Positions 1-9,170 are shown, counted from the first letter of the stretch. The stretch: 64,000 nucleotides of DNA from Chryseobacterium capnotolerans (GCF_021278965.1 NZ_CP065589.1:1927001-1991000), one strand, 5' to 3'. Numbers and translations: made by a program. The notes: a model not told the origin generated them from the letters alone.

Positions 1-810
<810 letters not shown>

Positions 811-858
811 TAATTAGACATAAAGATATCAGATACTAGACATGAGACTTTAAAGTGT

Positions 859-879
859 CTGAAATCTGAAATCTGAAAT
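859..879. repeat. 7-bp tandem repeat (CTGAAAT x3) between atpD and atpC
   Basis: Three perfect copies of CTGAAAT lie in the 87-base atpD-atpC gap, about 20 bases before the atpC start codon. Similar short tandem units occur at 23849-23888 (8 bp x5) and 24864-24884 (7 bp x3), each also a short way upstream of a start codon. The function is unknown. It could alter spacing through slipped-strand mispairing. Confidence 0.75.
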
Positions 880-897
880 CTTCAAATCTAAATTAAA

Positions 898-1179
898 ATG
901 AATATAAAAATTTTAACACCAGAATACGTAGTTTTTGAAGGAGAAGTAAGCTCAGTATTATTGCCTGGAAAGAATGGTGAATTTCACATCATGAAAAACC
1001 ACGCAGGAATCGTTTCTTCTTTAGTTGGTGGGAAAGTAAAGCTGTTTACAAACTCTGTAGATGAAGCTTTCGCAAAAAACCTAACCAAAGAAAATGATAA
1101 AGATTCTATCTTTTCATATTCTATCAAGAGCGGTGTTGTGGAATTTAATCATAACAAAGGAATTATCCTTTGCGAATAA
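898..1179 (+). CDS. atpC: F1Fo ATP synthase subunit epsilon
   Basis: This is the rotor subunit of F1 that couples the gamma shaft to the c-ring and can inhibit ATP hydrolysis. At 93 residues it is the short Bacteroidetes form: it carries the N-terminal beta-sandwich (MNIKILTPEYVVFEGEVSSV, PGKNGEFHIMKNHA) and lacks most of the C-terminal helical hairpin seen in E. coli. The position directly after atpD supports the call. A strong intrinsic terminator follows 25 bases after the stop, so this closes the atp transcript. Confidence 0.95.
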   Translation: MNIKILTPEYVVFEGEVSSVLLPGKNGEFHIMKNHAGIVSSLVGGKVKLFTNSVDEAFAKNLTKENDKDSIFSYSIKSGVVEFNHNKGIILCE

Positions 1180-1204
1180 TTAAATGAAAAGCTAAATATA
1201 TTTT

Positions 1205-1236
1205 CAAAAAAGTGTAACTTTGGTTACACTTTTTTA
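1205..1236 (+). terminator. Intrinsic terminator after atpC
   Basis: A perfect 8-bp stem AGTGTAAC / GTTACACT (1211-1218, 1223-1230) with loop TTTG is flanked by an A-run on the left and a T-run on the right, so it could work in both directions. Confidence 0.85.
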
Positions 1237-1268
1237 TTTTATGTCAAGTCATGTAAAAATCTGATTCT

Positions 1269-2087
1269 ATGAAGAAAAGTATAATCATATTCTTTACAAT
1301 TTTGGGTATTTTCCTCAATGCTCAAAATATTAAAACCAAAAGAGGAATTATCAATTTAGACGGAATCCCGGTGGCTAAAATCTCCAATAAATCCAATGAA
1401 TATACTTTCATGGATTTAAAAGAAACGCCTTTGTATACGATAAAGTTTATTGATAAAAGTATCGTAGATTCTGTTAGGGATAGTTATATACAAATCAATA
1501 GAGTATATAACAGAGATAAAACCATCGAAGTCGACTATTCTTCACCTTCTGCGTTTTCTGGAGAAGAAAAGTCTGCAGTTTACACTTCCGTGAAAGATTT
1601 TAAAATCATTGATAATAAAGGGATCAATGTAAAGACTCTGGATGAATTGTTTTCCAATATTCCTAAAAGAAAACTGGACAGCAAAACAAAAGACGCCTAC
1701 ACCATCAGAAAGAAGATTGATAAAATGAATCTTGAAGTCAATAAAGTAGGTGAGATCCTCAGCAATGGAGTTCCTGTAGGGTATTTTACCAATTTACCGG
1801 TAAGCTTTGGTTCTGATGATAAAATTATGGAGAAAAGCTTTCTGGACATTGAAATTTATGATGCAAAAAGCAAACTCATAGGTAGATATATTACAACTAC
1901 AAAACAGTTGAAAACAGCTGGTGGAAAGTCTTTTACTCTTTACAAAGAGATGTCTGGCAGAGCCTCTATTTTAAAATATCCAACCTATAAAGCGCTGGCA
2001 GAACGTATGGCCATCATGGATCCCAATTTTATTAAGGTTCAGGAAAAGGTAACTGTAGGACCTGTTACAAAGGATACCCCTAATTAA
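1269..2087 (+). CDS. Secreted protein of unknown function
   Basis: I do not recognise this 272-residue protein. Residues 1-18 form a Sec signal peptide (basic MKKS, hydrophobic IIIFFTILGIFL, then NAQ, the usual Bacteroidetes cleavage context), so it should be periplasmic or surface-exposed. The rest is a mixed alpha/beta sequence with no cysteine, no transmembrane segment and no repeat that I can see. It stands alone between two terminators (1205-1236 and 2112-2145), so it is probably monocistronic. No functional guess is justified. Confidence 0.8.
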   Translation: MKKSIIIFFTILGIFLNAQNIKTKRGIINLDGIPVAKISNKSNEYTFMDLKETPLYTIKFIDKSIVDSVRDSYIQINRVYNRDKTIEVDYSSPSAFSGEEKSAVYTSVKDFKIIDNKGINVKTLDELFSNIPKRKLDSKTKDAYTIRKKIDKMNLEVNKVGEILSNGVPVGYFTNLPVSFGSDDKIMEKSFLDIEIYDAKSKLIGRYITTTKQLKTAGGKSFTLYKEMSGRASILKYPTYKALAERMAIMDPNFIKVQEKVTVGPVTKDTPN

Positions 2088-2111
2088 AACCGGCTAAAAG
2101 TAAATAAAATA

Positions 2112-2145
2112 AACCCTCAGAATTATTTTCTGAGGGTTCTTTTTA
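2112..2145 (+). terminator. Intrinsic terminator
   Basis: A 9-bp stem AACCCTCAG / CTGAGGGTT (2112-2120, 2130-2138) with an AT-rich loop is followed by a T-run. It has nearly the same loop as the terminator at 28098-28132. Confidence 0.85.
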
Positions 2146-2178
2146 TCTACATAATTTTATATAAGTTCCTGCTTATTT

Positions 2179-2223
2179 ATTCGTGTATTGGTGGCAAAAA
2201 ATATATGCCACCAATGCACGAAT
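2179..2223. repeat. 45-bp palindromic intergenic repeat
   Basis: Two 18-base arms (2179-2196 and 2206-2223) are inverted copies with one mismatch around a 9-base loop; the consensus arm is ATTCGTGCATTGGTGGCA. A related sequence recurs at 59519-59537. There is no T-run, so a terminator role is unlikely. It sits in the 375-base gap between convergent genes (2087 and 2463), which otherwise holds only the terminator and the repeat at 2283. Confidence 0.8.
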
Positions 2224-2282
2224 TTTTCTTTGGTTACATATATAATTATTTGTGAAATCCGCGGGAGCTTTTTTGTCCTGTA

Positions 2283-2326
2283 TTTTGTCATTGACTATGT
2301 CGAATCTGCGATTTCTGAAGGAATCT
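2283..2326 (+). repeat. Dispersed 44-bp repeat, copy 1
   Basis: This stretch is matched in inverted orientation at 24714-24757 with 3 differences in 44 bases, which is far beyond chance. It reads TTTTGTCATTGACTA followed by a GAATCTGCGATTTCTGAA core. It is part of a gene-free stretch between two convergent genes. Confidence 0.85.
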
Positions 2327-2462
2327 ATACAAAGCCATCTTTGAAATTATAGTTTAGATTCATACGAAATGACAAAGATTGCATATAGTTTTAAAGAATC
2401 TGCGTCATCAGCAAGATCTGCGAGAGAAAATTTGAAAATCCCTGAGAAAAATAAGAACAATT

Positions 2463-4658
2463 TTATAAACTCAAAATCACTCCATTTTCCTTCAATTGCT
2501 GCATCGGTTTTGAGAACCAGAACAATTCAAAATCTTCAAAATTTTCTTCAAACTGATTCTTAAGTTGCTGAACTGTAGGTTTTTTCTGGTTGTCAATAGA
2601 ATGTTCTTCTAAAATATCCATCAGCCATTCTGCTTTGTCTTGTTCCAGCTCAACCTTTATAATATTGGTTTTTAGGTGGAATGTAAGCAACGTATATGTA
2701 CCAGAATATTTCTTTTTATTTTTTACGCGATTCTCAGCGATTACGTTTTTGGTTAAAAAGACAACTTTTGAATTTCCTTTAAACTTAAAATCTTCCTCTT
2801 CCAATAAACTGTCGTGAATATAATCGGGATGGATGGTTGTTCTCGGAATTTTAAAATCGAACCACTCCTGAAGGGGAAGATCAAAATTAATTCCATGCAT
2901 ATAGTTGAATAAGGATTTTTTTAACCCTGAGCTAAATTGATCATGGTTGATTCCGGTTCTGTCTGTAAAATCAATATCATTATTAGCAAATAGAATTTCC
3001 TGCTTGATTGGCGTAACTCCAAATTCTTCCGGGTTCAATCCAACAGGTGAATGGGCTGTCATAGCAAACTGATGCCAGAAACCACTTTGTAAAATTCCCA
3101 TTTCAAATAGCTGACGAACCATTTCCATAGAATCAATCGTTTCCTGAATGGTTTGCGTTGGGTAGCCATACATCAAATAAGCATGAATCATGATTCCGGC
3201 TTCTGTAAAATTTCTTGTCACTTTAGCAACCTGTTCCACAGAAATTCCTTTATCAATTAATTTCAACAAACGATCACTAGCTACTTCAAGACCTCCCGAA
3301 ACGGCAACACATCCGGATAGTTTTAATAAATAACAAAGATCGCGGGTGAAGCTTTTCTCAAAACGAATATTAGTCCACCAGGTAACAATAAGATTTCTAC
3401 GAAGAATTTCAAGGGCAACTTCTCTCATCAAAGCTGGTGGTGCAGCTTCATCTACAAAATGGAAACCGGTTTCCCCTGTAGTTTTGATAAGTTCTTCCAT
3501 TCTGTCCACCAGAATTTTAGCGGAAATAGGCTCGTAGATTTTAATATAATCCAATGAGATATCGCAGAAAGTACATTTTCCCCAATAGCATCCGTGGGCC
3601 ATGGTTAGTTTATTCCATCTTCCATCGCTCCACAAGCTGTGCATAGGGTTGGCAATTTCAATGACTGAGATATATTGATCGAGTTTTAAATCCGTATAAT
3701 CCGGAGTACCGATATCTGCCTGTTTGTAATCGTGCCTTTTGGTGTTATTTTTATAAACGACTTTCTGATTTTCAAGTAAAAAAGTTCTCTTGTATTGAGA
3801 TTCTTCGCTTTGTCCAGAATGACAGACATTTTCACATAGAAGTTCAAGCGGAAGCTCTCCATCATCCAACGTTATAAAATCGAAAAATTCAAATACTCTT
3901 TGATCCTTGATCTCTCTTAACTCTGTATTGGGAAAACCGCCGCCCATGGCAATTTTAATTTGCGGGAAATTTTTCTTTATAAACTGTGCACTTCTGAAAG
4001 CAGCATATAAATTTCCGGGAAAAGGAATAGAAAAACAAACCAATTTAGGTTGAACAGTTTCTATTTTTTCTCGAAGAATGGTCAAGGTAAAAGTATCGAT
4101 AAATGTTTCTCTATCAATTAGTTTATTGTACAACTCATCAAAAGAATTGGCACTTTTTCCAAGACGCTCGGCATATCTGCTGAAACCGAAGTCTGTATCA
4201 ATATTTTCAACAATATAATCTGAAATATCCTCCAGATATAAGGTTGCTAAATGCTTTGCTTTATCCTGTAAACCCATGTTTCCGAAGGCAAATTCCATAT
4301 CGTCCAATTGATTGAAACGGGAAGCTTCCGGAAGAAAGTTCATACTGCAGATCTGTCTTGCCAATGTTGGAGTTTTTCCTTGTAAAAAAGGAATAACCTG
4401 ATCAATGGTTTTTAAATATTCATCTCTTAAAGCATAAATCCTCTGAGAATTTTCAGAAGTATTCTGAAGATCAATTTCTTTGTTGAAAACCTTTTCTAAT
4501 CCACCTCTTGAAAATAACTCCAAAATAACATCTATTCCCAAATCCATCTGATAACTGGAAATATTCTTAGTATTTAAAAATCCTTTAATATAAGCTGTTG
4601 CCGGGTAAGGAGTGTTAAGTTGAGTAAAAGGCGGGGTAATAAGAAGCAGGTCTTTCAA
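2463..4658 (-). CDS. B12-binding-type radical SAM protein
   Basis: This is a 731-residue cytoplasmic enzyme. Residues 1-280 look like a B12-binding (Rossmann-like) domain, with ITPPFTQLNTPYPATAYIKGFL at the start and GGGFPNTEL near residue 235. A radical SAM barrel follows, with the cluster motif GCYWGKCTFC (about residue 355), then GFHFVDEAAPP and a late MYGYPTQT loop. The cluster cysteines are spaced C-x4-C-x2-C instead of the common C-x3-C-x2-C. The substrate is unknown; relatives act on lipids, peptides or small metabolites. It has no co-oriented neighbour close by. A dispersed intergenic repeat lies in frame within it (about residues 277-288). Confidence 0.85.
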   Translation of the reverse strand: MKDLLLITPPFTQLNTPYPATAYIKGFLNTKNISSYQMDLGIDVILELFSRGGLEKVFNKEIDLQNTSENSQRIYALRDEYLKTIDQVIPFLQGKTPTLARQICSMNFLPEASRFNQLDDMEFAFGNMGLQDKAKHLATLYLEDISDYIVENIDTDFGFSRYAERLGKSANSFDELYNKLIDRETFIDTFTLTILREKIETVQPKLVCFSIPFPGNLYAAFRSAQFIKKNFPQIKIAMGGGFPNTELREIKDQRVFEFFDFITLDDGELPLELLCENVCHSGQSEESQYKRTFLLENQKVVYKNNTKRHDYKQADIGTPDYTDLKLDQYISVIEIANPMHSLWSDGRWNKLTMAHGCYWGKCTFCDISLDYIKIYEPISAKILVDRMEELIKTTGETGFHFVDEAAPPALMREVALEILRRNLIVTWWTNIRFEKSFTRDLCYLLKLSGCVAVSGGLEVASDRLLKLIDKGISVEQVAKVTRNFTEAGIMIHAYLMYGYPTQTIQETIDSMEMVRQLFEMGILQSGFWHQFAMTAHSPVGLNPEEFGVTPIKQEILFANNDIDFTDRTGINHDQFSSGLKKSLFNYMHGINFDLPLQEWFDFKIPRTTIHPDYIHDSLLEEEDFKFKGNSKVVFLTKNVIAENRVKNKKKYSGTYTLLTFHLKTNIIKVELEQDKAEWLMDILEEHSIDNQKKPTVQQLKNQFEENFEDFELFWFSKPMQQLKENGVILSL
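3795..3825 (-). repeat. Dispersed repeat inside the radical SAM gene
   Basis: On the minus strand this reads CTGTCATTCTGGACAAAGCG and then AAGAATCTCAA, a close relative of the intergenic copy at 24551-24581 (CTGTCATT..G..C..AGCGAAG.AATCTCA). Here it is read in frame as about CHSGQSEES, an insertion-like peptide between the B12-binding and radical SAM parts. Confidence 0.65.
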
Positions 4659-4846
4659 CAGAAATTTTTTGCAAAGTTATTCTAAAGTTTTTTCAGAAAA
4701 AAATTTTTTACTCTGATTATAGACAGGTCTGAATGTTGTTATCTGCATCTATTTTTTTCTTGTATAATTTTTCCCGCTGATCACACAGATTTCGCAGATA
4801 AAATGCAGTTGTAGTATTGGGAGATGACTATTATTGAAGATAAACT

Positions 4847-5029
4847 TTTTTAAAACGCAAAGTTTTATTTTTCGATATGTAGTGCTTTAAGGAGGCAAAG
4901 TATGGAATCAATTTCATTGATTCTTTTTAAGCGAATGTATTATCCATATAGCTTCTTCAGAGACAAAGTCGCTTTTTTTTGCACCCTAAAATAGAGTATT
5001 AGAATAGTTAGAACTTTGCGTTTTAAAAA
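4847..5029. repeat. MITE-like element with perfect 18-bp inverted ends
   Basis: TTTTTAAAACGCAAAGTT (4847-4864) and its exact reverse complement (5012-5029) bound a 183-base AT-rich segment without an ORF. The right end abuts the stop codon of the gene at 5030-5776. Internal CAAAG/CTTTG words suggest further folding. It has no coding capacity. It fits a miniature inverted-repeat element or a BIME-like palindromic unit, and it fills half of the 371-base gap between two minus-strand genes. Confidence 0.75.
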
Positions 5030-5776
5030 TTATTTAAACATAGCATCGGATGGATTATTTTTGATAAAATTGAGAAAAGACTCTTCCTCAAAATAGCCAT
5101 TCTCATCTAAAATTTCAGGTTTTAAAACTTCTGCTTCATTGGATCCATCTAAGGTTATTTTTTCAATATACCGTCCTGACTTTCCTTCTATTTCATTATG
5201 AAGACTTATTAAATATTGAGAATGTATATTTCCTTCTGCAACAGTGTAATGTCCATTTTCAGCAATAAGGGAACTGGTGATATTTCCATTACTATACGTT
5301 TCATTATCATTACCAGATGCTCCGAACAAAATATTGCAGGAAATGTTTCCAGCACAATAAAGTGAACCGTTGACAACGATATTTTTTGCCTGTATATTTC
5401 CAATAACGATAAGCACAACATAATCCTCAACAGAAAGATTTTCAGAAAGATCAATGTCTTGTTCCAATAAAATAACTTTGTATCCTTCTCCATCTTTTGT
5501 AGTTAAATCAAGAGTGTTGGATTCTTCATTTTTTGCAAGGATAATTTTAGGCAGGTCATCATCATCATTATTGGATTCTAAAGAAGCTGCTTTTATTTTT
5601 TCTGCAGTTTCCTTATCCAGCATTTCAAAAAATTCTGAAAGATCTTCTTCATCTGAAGAGTGGTCATTAAAAAAAGTAAAATCTAACGTTGATGAAACTG
5701 TAGAGCAAAAATTTTCTGAGCGATTTTTAAGTCGGGTATATAGTTGATCTTTTGTGAGTTGTTGTAATTCTTTCAT
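5030..5776 (-). CDS. Polymer-forming (bactofilin-like) beta-helix protein
   Basis: This 248-residue protein has no signal peptide. After an acidic, low-complexity N-terminal half (DEEDLSEFFEML, ESNNDDDDLP), residues about 100-200 form short repeating strands (VLIVIGNIQAKNIVVNGSLYCAGNISC, SNGNITSSLIAENGHYTVAEGNI). These recall the right-handed beta-helix of bactofilins and other polymer-forming proteins. The same strand pattern appears in the 519-residue protein at 9778-11337, so the two look like distant paralogues lying either side of a LytTR two-component pair. The function is unknown; a scaffold role is only an inference. Confidence 0.7.
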   Translation of the reverse strand: MKELQQLTKDQLYTRLKNRSENFCSTVSSTLDFTFFNDHSSDEEDLSEFFEMLDKETAEKIKAASLESNNDDDDLPKIILAKNEESNTLDLTTKDGEGYKVILLEQDIDLSENLSVEDYVVLIVIGNIQAKNIVVNGSLYCAGNISCNILFGASGNDNETYSNGNITSSLIAENGHYTVAEGNIHSQYLISLHNEIEGKSGRYIEKITLDGSNEAEVLKPEILDENGYFEEESFLNFIKNNPSDAMFK

Positions 5777-5788
5777 AAAAATTGGCTC

Positions 5789-5829
5789 TATTGCATCTAC
5801 TTATTCTACAGAAATATAGGTAGATGCAA
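5789..5829. repeat. 11-bp perfect inverted repeat before the 5030-5776 start codon
   Basis: ATTGCATCTAC (5789-5799) and GTAGATGCAAT (5819-5829) are exact inverted copies 19 bases apart, 12 bases upstream of the start codon of the minus-strand gene. There is no T-run. It could be an operator or a leader hairpin that affects translation. Confidence 0.6.
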
Positions 5830-5848
5830 TATAAGGAGATCAGTTAGA

Positions 5849-6178
5849 TTATGCCAGGAAACCAAATTTATTCTCAAATATTTTTCCAATTACCGGAATA
5901 GGTTTTTTCTGTTCATTGGCAGCATTAATAATTCCGAATATCCATAAGATCAAAAGAATTACTCCTATATAATTCAAAAAAGATAATACTGGTATAATAG
6001 GAACTATGATAGAAAGAAGAACATTGATAATAACGGTTAACAGGAAGAATCCTAAACCTTGTTCCAAATGATAATTAGCCAGTTCATTTTTACCATGGAG
6101 GTCTTTACTTTTAACATAAGCGATAATCCATCCGATGATGGTGACATAGCTTAAAATAGAAATTGTTTTGCTGTTCAT
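5849..6178 (-). CDS. DUF4870-type small membrane protein
   Basis: This is a 109-residue integral membrane protein with three hydrophobic segments: ILSYVTIIGWIIAYV near the N-terminus, FFLLTVIINVLLSIIVPII in the middle, and FLNYIGVILLILWIFGIINAA late. The ELANYHLEQGLGFFLLTVI and final INAANEQKKPIPVIG blocks are typical of the DUF4870 (Tic20-like) family, whose role is not settled. It lies 119 bases downstream of the LytTR regulator on the same strand, with a structured 97-base spacer between them. Confidence 0.75.
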   Translation of the reverse strand: MNSKTISILSYVTIIGWIIAYVKSKDLHGKNELANYHLEQGLGFFLLTVIINVLLSIIVPIIPVLSFLNYIGVILLILWIFGIINAANEQKKPIPVIGKIFENKFGFLA

Positions 6179-6185
6179 ATTGAAT

Positions 6186-6282
6186 ATTTTCTGTCAAAAA
6201 TAGAAATGAGAATTTTACTGATCAAGAGCCGATTGTTTTATGGCAACCTTGAATTGGTATTCAGTTGATTTTGACAGAAAAT
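6186..6282 (-). other. Nested inverted-repeat leader structure
   Basis: Perfect 14-base inverted copies ATTTTCTGTCAAAA (6186-6199) and TTTTGACAGAAAAT (6269-6282) enclose properly nested pairs ACTGA/TCAGT (6217-6221, 6261-6265) and TCAAG/CTTGA (6222-6226, 6248-6252). The whole could fold into one long hairpin between the LytTR regulator and the DUF4870 start codon, eight bases from that start. It could be an RNA leader, an attenuator or a palindromic repeat unit. Confidence 0.5.
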
Positions 6283-6297
6283 TATATTTTTAAGGTA

Positions 6298-7035
6298 CTA
6301 TTCTTCTTTCATCAGTTTGAAAAAAGCATCTTTTTTAGCCCGTGATATCGGGATATTGGCACCGTTTTCCATTTCAATCATTCCTTCACGGGAATAGCTT
6401 ACGATATAATTGGTATTGATAAGATAAGATTGATGTACCCGGAAAAAATCAGGGGGAACTAGAATGGTCTCGTAGTTTTTAAGAGGTTTTGAGATCATGA
6501 TCTTTTTCCCATCGTTCAGATAGAAAGTAGTATAGGAACCGGATGTTTCACAATGCATAATCTGGTTGATCTTTACCACATGCATTGCTTCCTGAGTAGG
6601 AAGAATAATCCTTTGCGGCGTTTTGGTCAGATTATTATTGAGTTCGTTTACTTGTTGTTCTTCGAGGAATTGATCCTTTAATCCTGAAATTCTATCAATA
6701 GCTGTTTTGAGTTCTTCAGCATCAATAGGCTTTAATAAATAATCTAAAGCACTGAACTTGAAAGCCCGTATGGCATATTCTTCATAAGCCGTTGTAAAAA
6801 TCAAATGAAATTTCCGATAAGAAATCTTTTGTAATACATCAAAACCAGTCCCGTTTTTTAGCATAATATCCATGAAGACAAGATCCGGTTGAAGCCTGTC
6901 AATAAGTTTTGCTGCTTCATCGGCACTTTCTGCATAGCCTATGATTTGTATTGTATCAGGAGCAATCATTTCCAGCATAATAGATAAGGCTTCTCTTAAA
7001 TGATATTCGTCTTCTATGATGATTGTTTTGTACAT
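6298..7035 (-). CDS. LytTR-family response regulator
   Basis: This 245-residue cytoplasmic DNA-binding regulator has a receiver domain at residues 1-120 with acidic pocket E8-D9-E10, phospho-acceptor D56 (in LVFMDIML) and the conserved lysine of DYLLKPI. A LytTR domain follows from about residue 145 (MHVVKINQIMHCETSGSYT, then FFRVHQSYLINTNYIVSY). The sensor kinase is encoded 3 bases upstream on the same strand, so the two form one cotranscribed pair. LytTR proteins bind paired direct repeats about two helical turns apart. Such a pair lies at 9171-9202, in front of the divergent gene at 9262. Confidence 0.93.
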   Translation of the reverse strand: MYKTIIIEDEYHLREALSIMLEMIAPDTIQIIGYAESADEAAKLIDRLQPDLVFMDIMLKNGTGFDVLQKISYRKFHLIFTTAYEEYAIRAFKFSALDYLLKPIDAEELKTAIDRISGLKDQFLEEQQVNELNNNLTKTPQRIILPTQEAMHVVKINQIMHCETSGSYTTFYLNDGKKIMISKPLKNYETILVPPDFFRVHQSYLINTNYIVSYSREGMIEMENGANIPISRAKKDAFFKLMKEE

Positions 7036-7038
7036 ACT

Positions 7039-9045
7039 TTATAATATTGGAATATATAATGTTACCATACAGCCTTGCTGGCCGTCTTTATCAATAGTGA
7101 GTTCTCTTACTTCAAGCTTCGCCCTCGAATTATCTTTAAGCATAAGAAGCAGTCTCTCATCGGTAATCTTAGTTGAAAGAGAACGATGGGAGTCATCTGT
7201 TTTTTGCTTTCTGGAAGCAGTAAGTCCGATTCCATTATCTCTGATGGTACAGATAAGGAGATTCTCTCCCGGGTTTTCTTCAAAATTAATGAATAATAAT
7301 CCTTTTTGGAAGGCTTCCAAAGGTTTTAGTCCATGTTCAATAGCGTTTTCAACAAAAGGCTGGATTAGAAGAGGCGGAATATGAAGTTGCTGATCTGTTG
7401 ATTCATCACACTGTATCTGGTAATCAAAACTTTGATTTAATCGGAGTTGCTGGAGTTCAATATAATTTTCTAGAGTTTGTATTTCTTCTTCCAACGTAAT
7501 GGTTTCCATACGAGATTGTTCCAAAACTCTTCGGCTAAGTTTTGCAAATTTTCCAAGATAGAGTATGGCAAGATCTGTATCCTTTCTGAGAATCATTCCC
7601 TGGATATTTCCTAATGCATTAAAGATAAAATGAGGATCCATCTGAGACTGTAATAAACGTCTTTCCAGGGATAGCTTTTCTGCTAAATTTTCAAGGGTTT
7701 CCTTTTCCAAAAGCTCCATTTTAAGTTTGTTATTAGTCTGTTGCTGCTGAAGAAAATCTTCTCTTTTCTGGTGATAACGCTGTCGGAAATAATAAGATCT
7801 ATACATAAAAACCAATCCAATCAGTAAAACAGCAGAAATTCCGTATCCTAATAACTGATTTTTTTTCTGAAGTTGATTTTCCTGTTCCAGCTGTTGAATA
7901 CGAGCCATTTTCTTTTCAGATTCATATTTGGCATCAGCATTCTGAAGGATCTGTTGAGTAGATTCGTCGTATTTTAGTTTACTATATTTGATAAAAAATG
8001 TATCATACTCAAGATAGGCTTTGTAGTCTTTTTCTTCTGCAGCAATATTTTTCAGACATTCATAGAATGCGGCCAAAAGATAATTGTCTTTGTAGGGAAG
8101 GGTTTGTTGATAGGCGATTCCTTCTTTAAAAAGATTTTCTGCGGTTCTAAATTCGCCTTTTGATACATAAAACTGTCCCCGCAGGCCCATAGAGCTTCTA
8201 TATACACTTTTGATTCCATATTGTTTTCCAATAACTAAGGCTTTTTCCAATGCTGATAAAAATGAATTTTCATCCATTGGCTTGGGACCATTCATATATA
8301 AAGCAGCGAGATTGATATAAGCAATTCCTATGTTACTTTTACTGTCTATTTGGGCTTCATTTTTTTCAATGAAAGTGATGGTTTGCTTAAAAAATAAAAT
8401 GGCTTCCTGCCAGCGATTAGTTTCTCCGGAAGCAATGAGATCTGAAAGATAACTTCCTACTGCTAATCTTGCATGGAGAATGCTTTCAGGGTTCCCTGAT
8501 TTTTCTGCAAATGAAAGCCCTTCATCAGCATACTTTTTGACTTTTTCGGGAGAGTCTGGAGAGAAAAGATAGGAGATATCTGCGCCGAGTTTGGCGGATT
8601 GGTCATAGCTCTGCATAGTATTAAATAAAGCATAAGCTTTCAGAAAATACGTGAGCGCTTGTGGCTTATCATCAATATATGATTTAAGGTATCCCATCGC
8701 TGTATTGGCAAAAGCGTCTGCACGACTGCTTTTTATAGATTTGGCAATATCATAGGATCTTTCTGCATACTTTGTGAATTCCTTGAGATGAAGAAGACGT
8801 TTATGGGTTAAGGAGAGATAAGCACTACAAATGGCTTCATCTTCTTTATTTCCTGCTTTTTGAGAATTTTGAAGAGCTGCCATCTGTATTTTGAGACTTG
8901 CAGATGAATCTATAAATCTTTTAGAATAGCCCTCACCGGCTTCCTGTTCGATAGATGATATCCGCTGGGCTTTTAGGGTGCCTGAGGATATCCAGCAAAA
9001 TATAAAACAGAATAGGAATTGGGTTATGTCGTTTTTTTTGATCAT
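7039..9045 (-). CDS. TPR-containing LytS/YehU-type sensor histidine kinase
   Basis: This 668-residue membrane kinase is the partner of the LytTR regulator. Residues 1-26 are a signal peptide (ending TLKAQ). A periplasmic TPR-like helical array follows to about residue 385, then one transmembrane segment (about 395-417, LLGYGISAVLLIGLVFMY) and a coiled coil rich in Q/K/E. The kinase core holds the His_kinase motif QMDPHFIFNALGNIQ (phospho-His about 470) and an ATPase domain with NAIEHGL and DNGIGL boxes. This is a common Bacteroidetes design. The signal sensed is unknown; the TPR array suggests a protein or peptide ligand. Confidence 0.92.
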   Translation of the reverse strand: MIKKNDITQFLFCFIFCWISSGTLKAQRISSIEQEAGEGYSKRFIDSSASLKIQMAALQNSQKAGNKEDEAICSAYLSLTHKRLLHLKEFTKYAERSYDIAKSIKSSRADAFANTAMGYLKSYIDDKPQALTYFLKAYALFNTMQSYDQSAKLGADISYLFSPDSPEKVKKYADEGLSFAEKSGNPESILHARLAVGSYLSDLIASGETNRWQEAILFFKQTITFIEKNEAQIDSKSNIGIAYINLAALYMNGPKPMDENSFLSALEKALVIGKQYGIKSVYRSSMGLRGQFYVSKGEFRTAENLFKEGIAYQQTLPYKDNYLLAAFYECLKNIAAEEKDYKAYLEYDTFFIKYSKLKYDESTQQILQNADAKYESEKKMARIQQLEQENQLQKKNQLLGYGISAVLLIGLVFMYRSYYFRQRYHQKREDFLQQQQTNNKLKMELLEKETLENLAEKLSLERRLLQSQMDPHFIFNALGNIQGMILRKDTDLAILYLGKFAKLSRRVLEQSRMETITLEEEIQTLENYIELQQLRLNQSFDYQIQCDESTDQQLHIPPLLIQPFVENAIEHGLKPLEAFQKGLLFINFEENPGENLLICTIRDNGIGLTASRKQKTDDSHRSLSTKITDERLLLMLKDNSRAKLEVRELTIDKDGQQGCMVTLYIPIL

Positions 9046-9170
9046 GTCGGTTGATAGATTGGGCTAAATTATACATTGTGGAAGGATTAACAAAATAGCA
9101 GTAGTTTTAAAATGCTCATTTTAAGAGGGAATTTGGGCCTAATCAGACATGTTGCAGCTATTTTTTTACC

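Noticed and set aside
2369..2563. 64-codon plus-strand frame near the repeats
   Set aside because: It overlaps the end of the radical SAM gene on the other strand and lies partly in repeat-like sequence; no family features.
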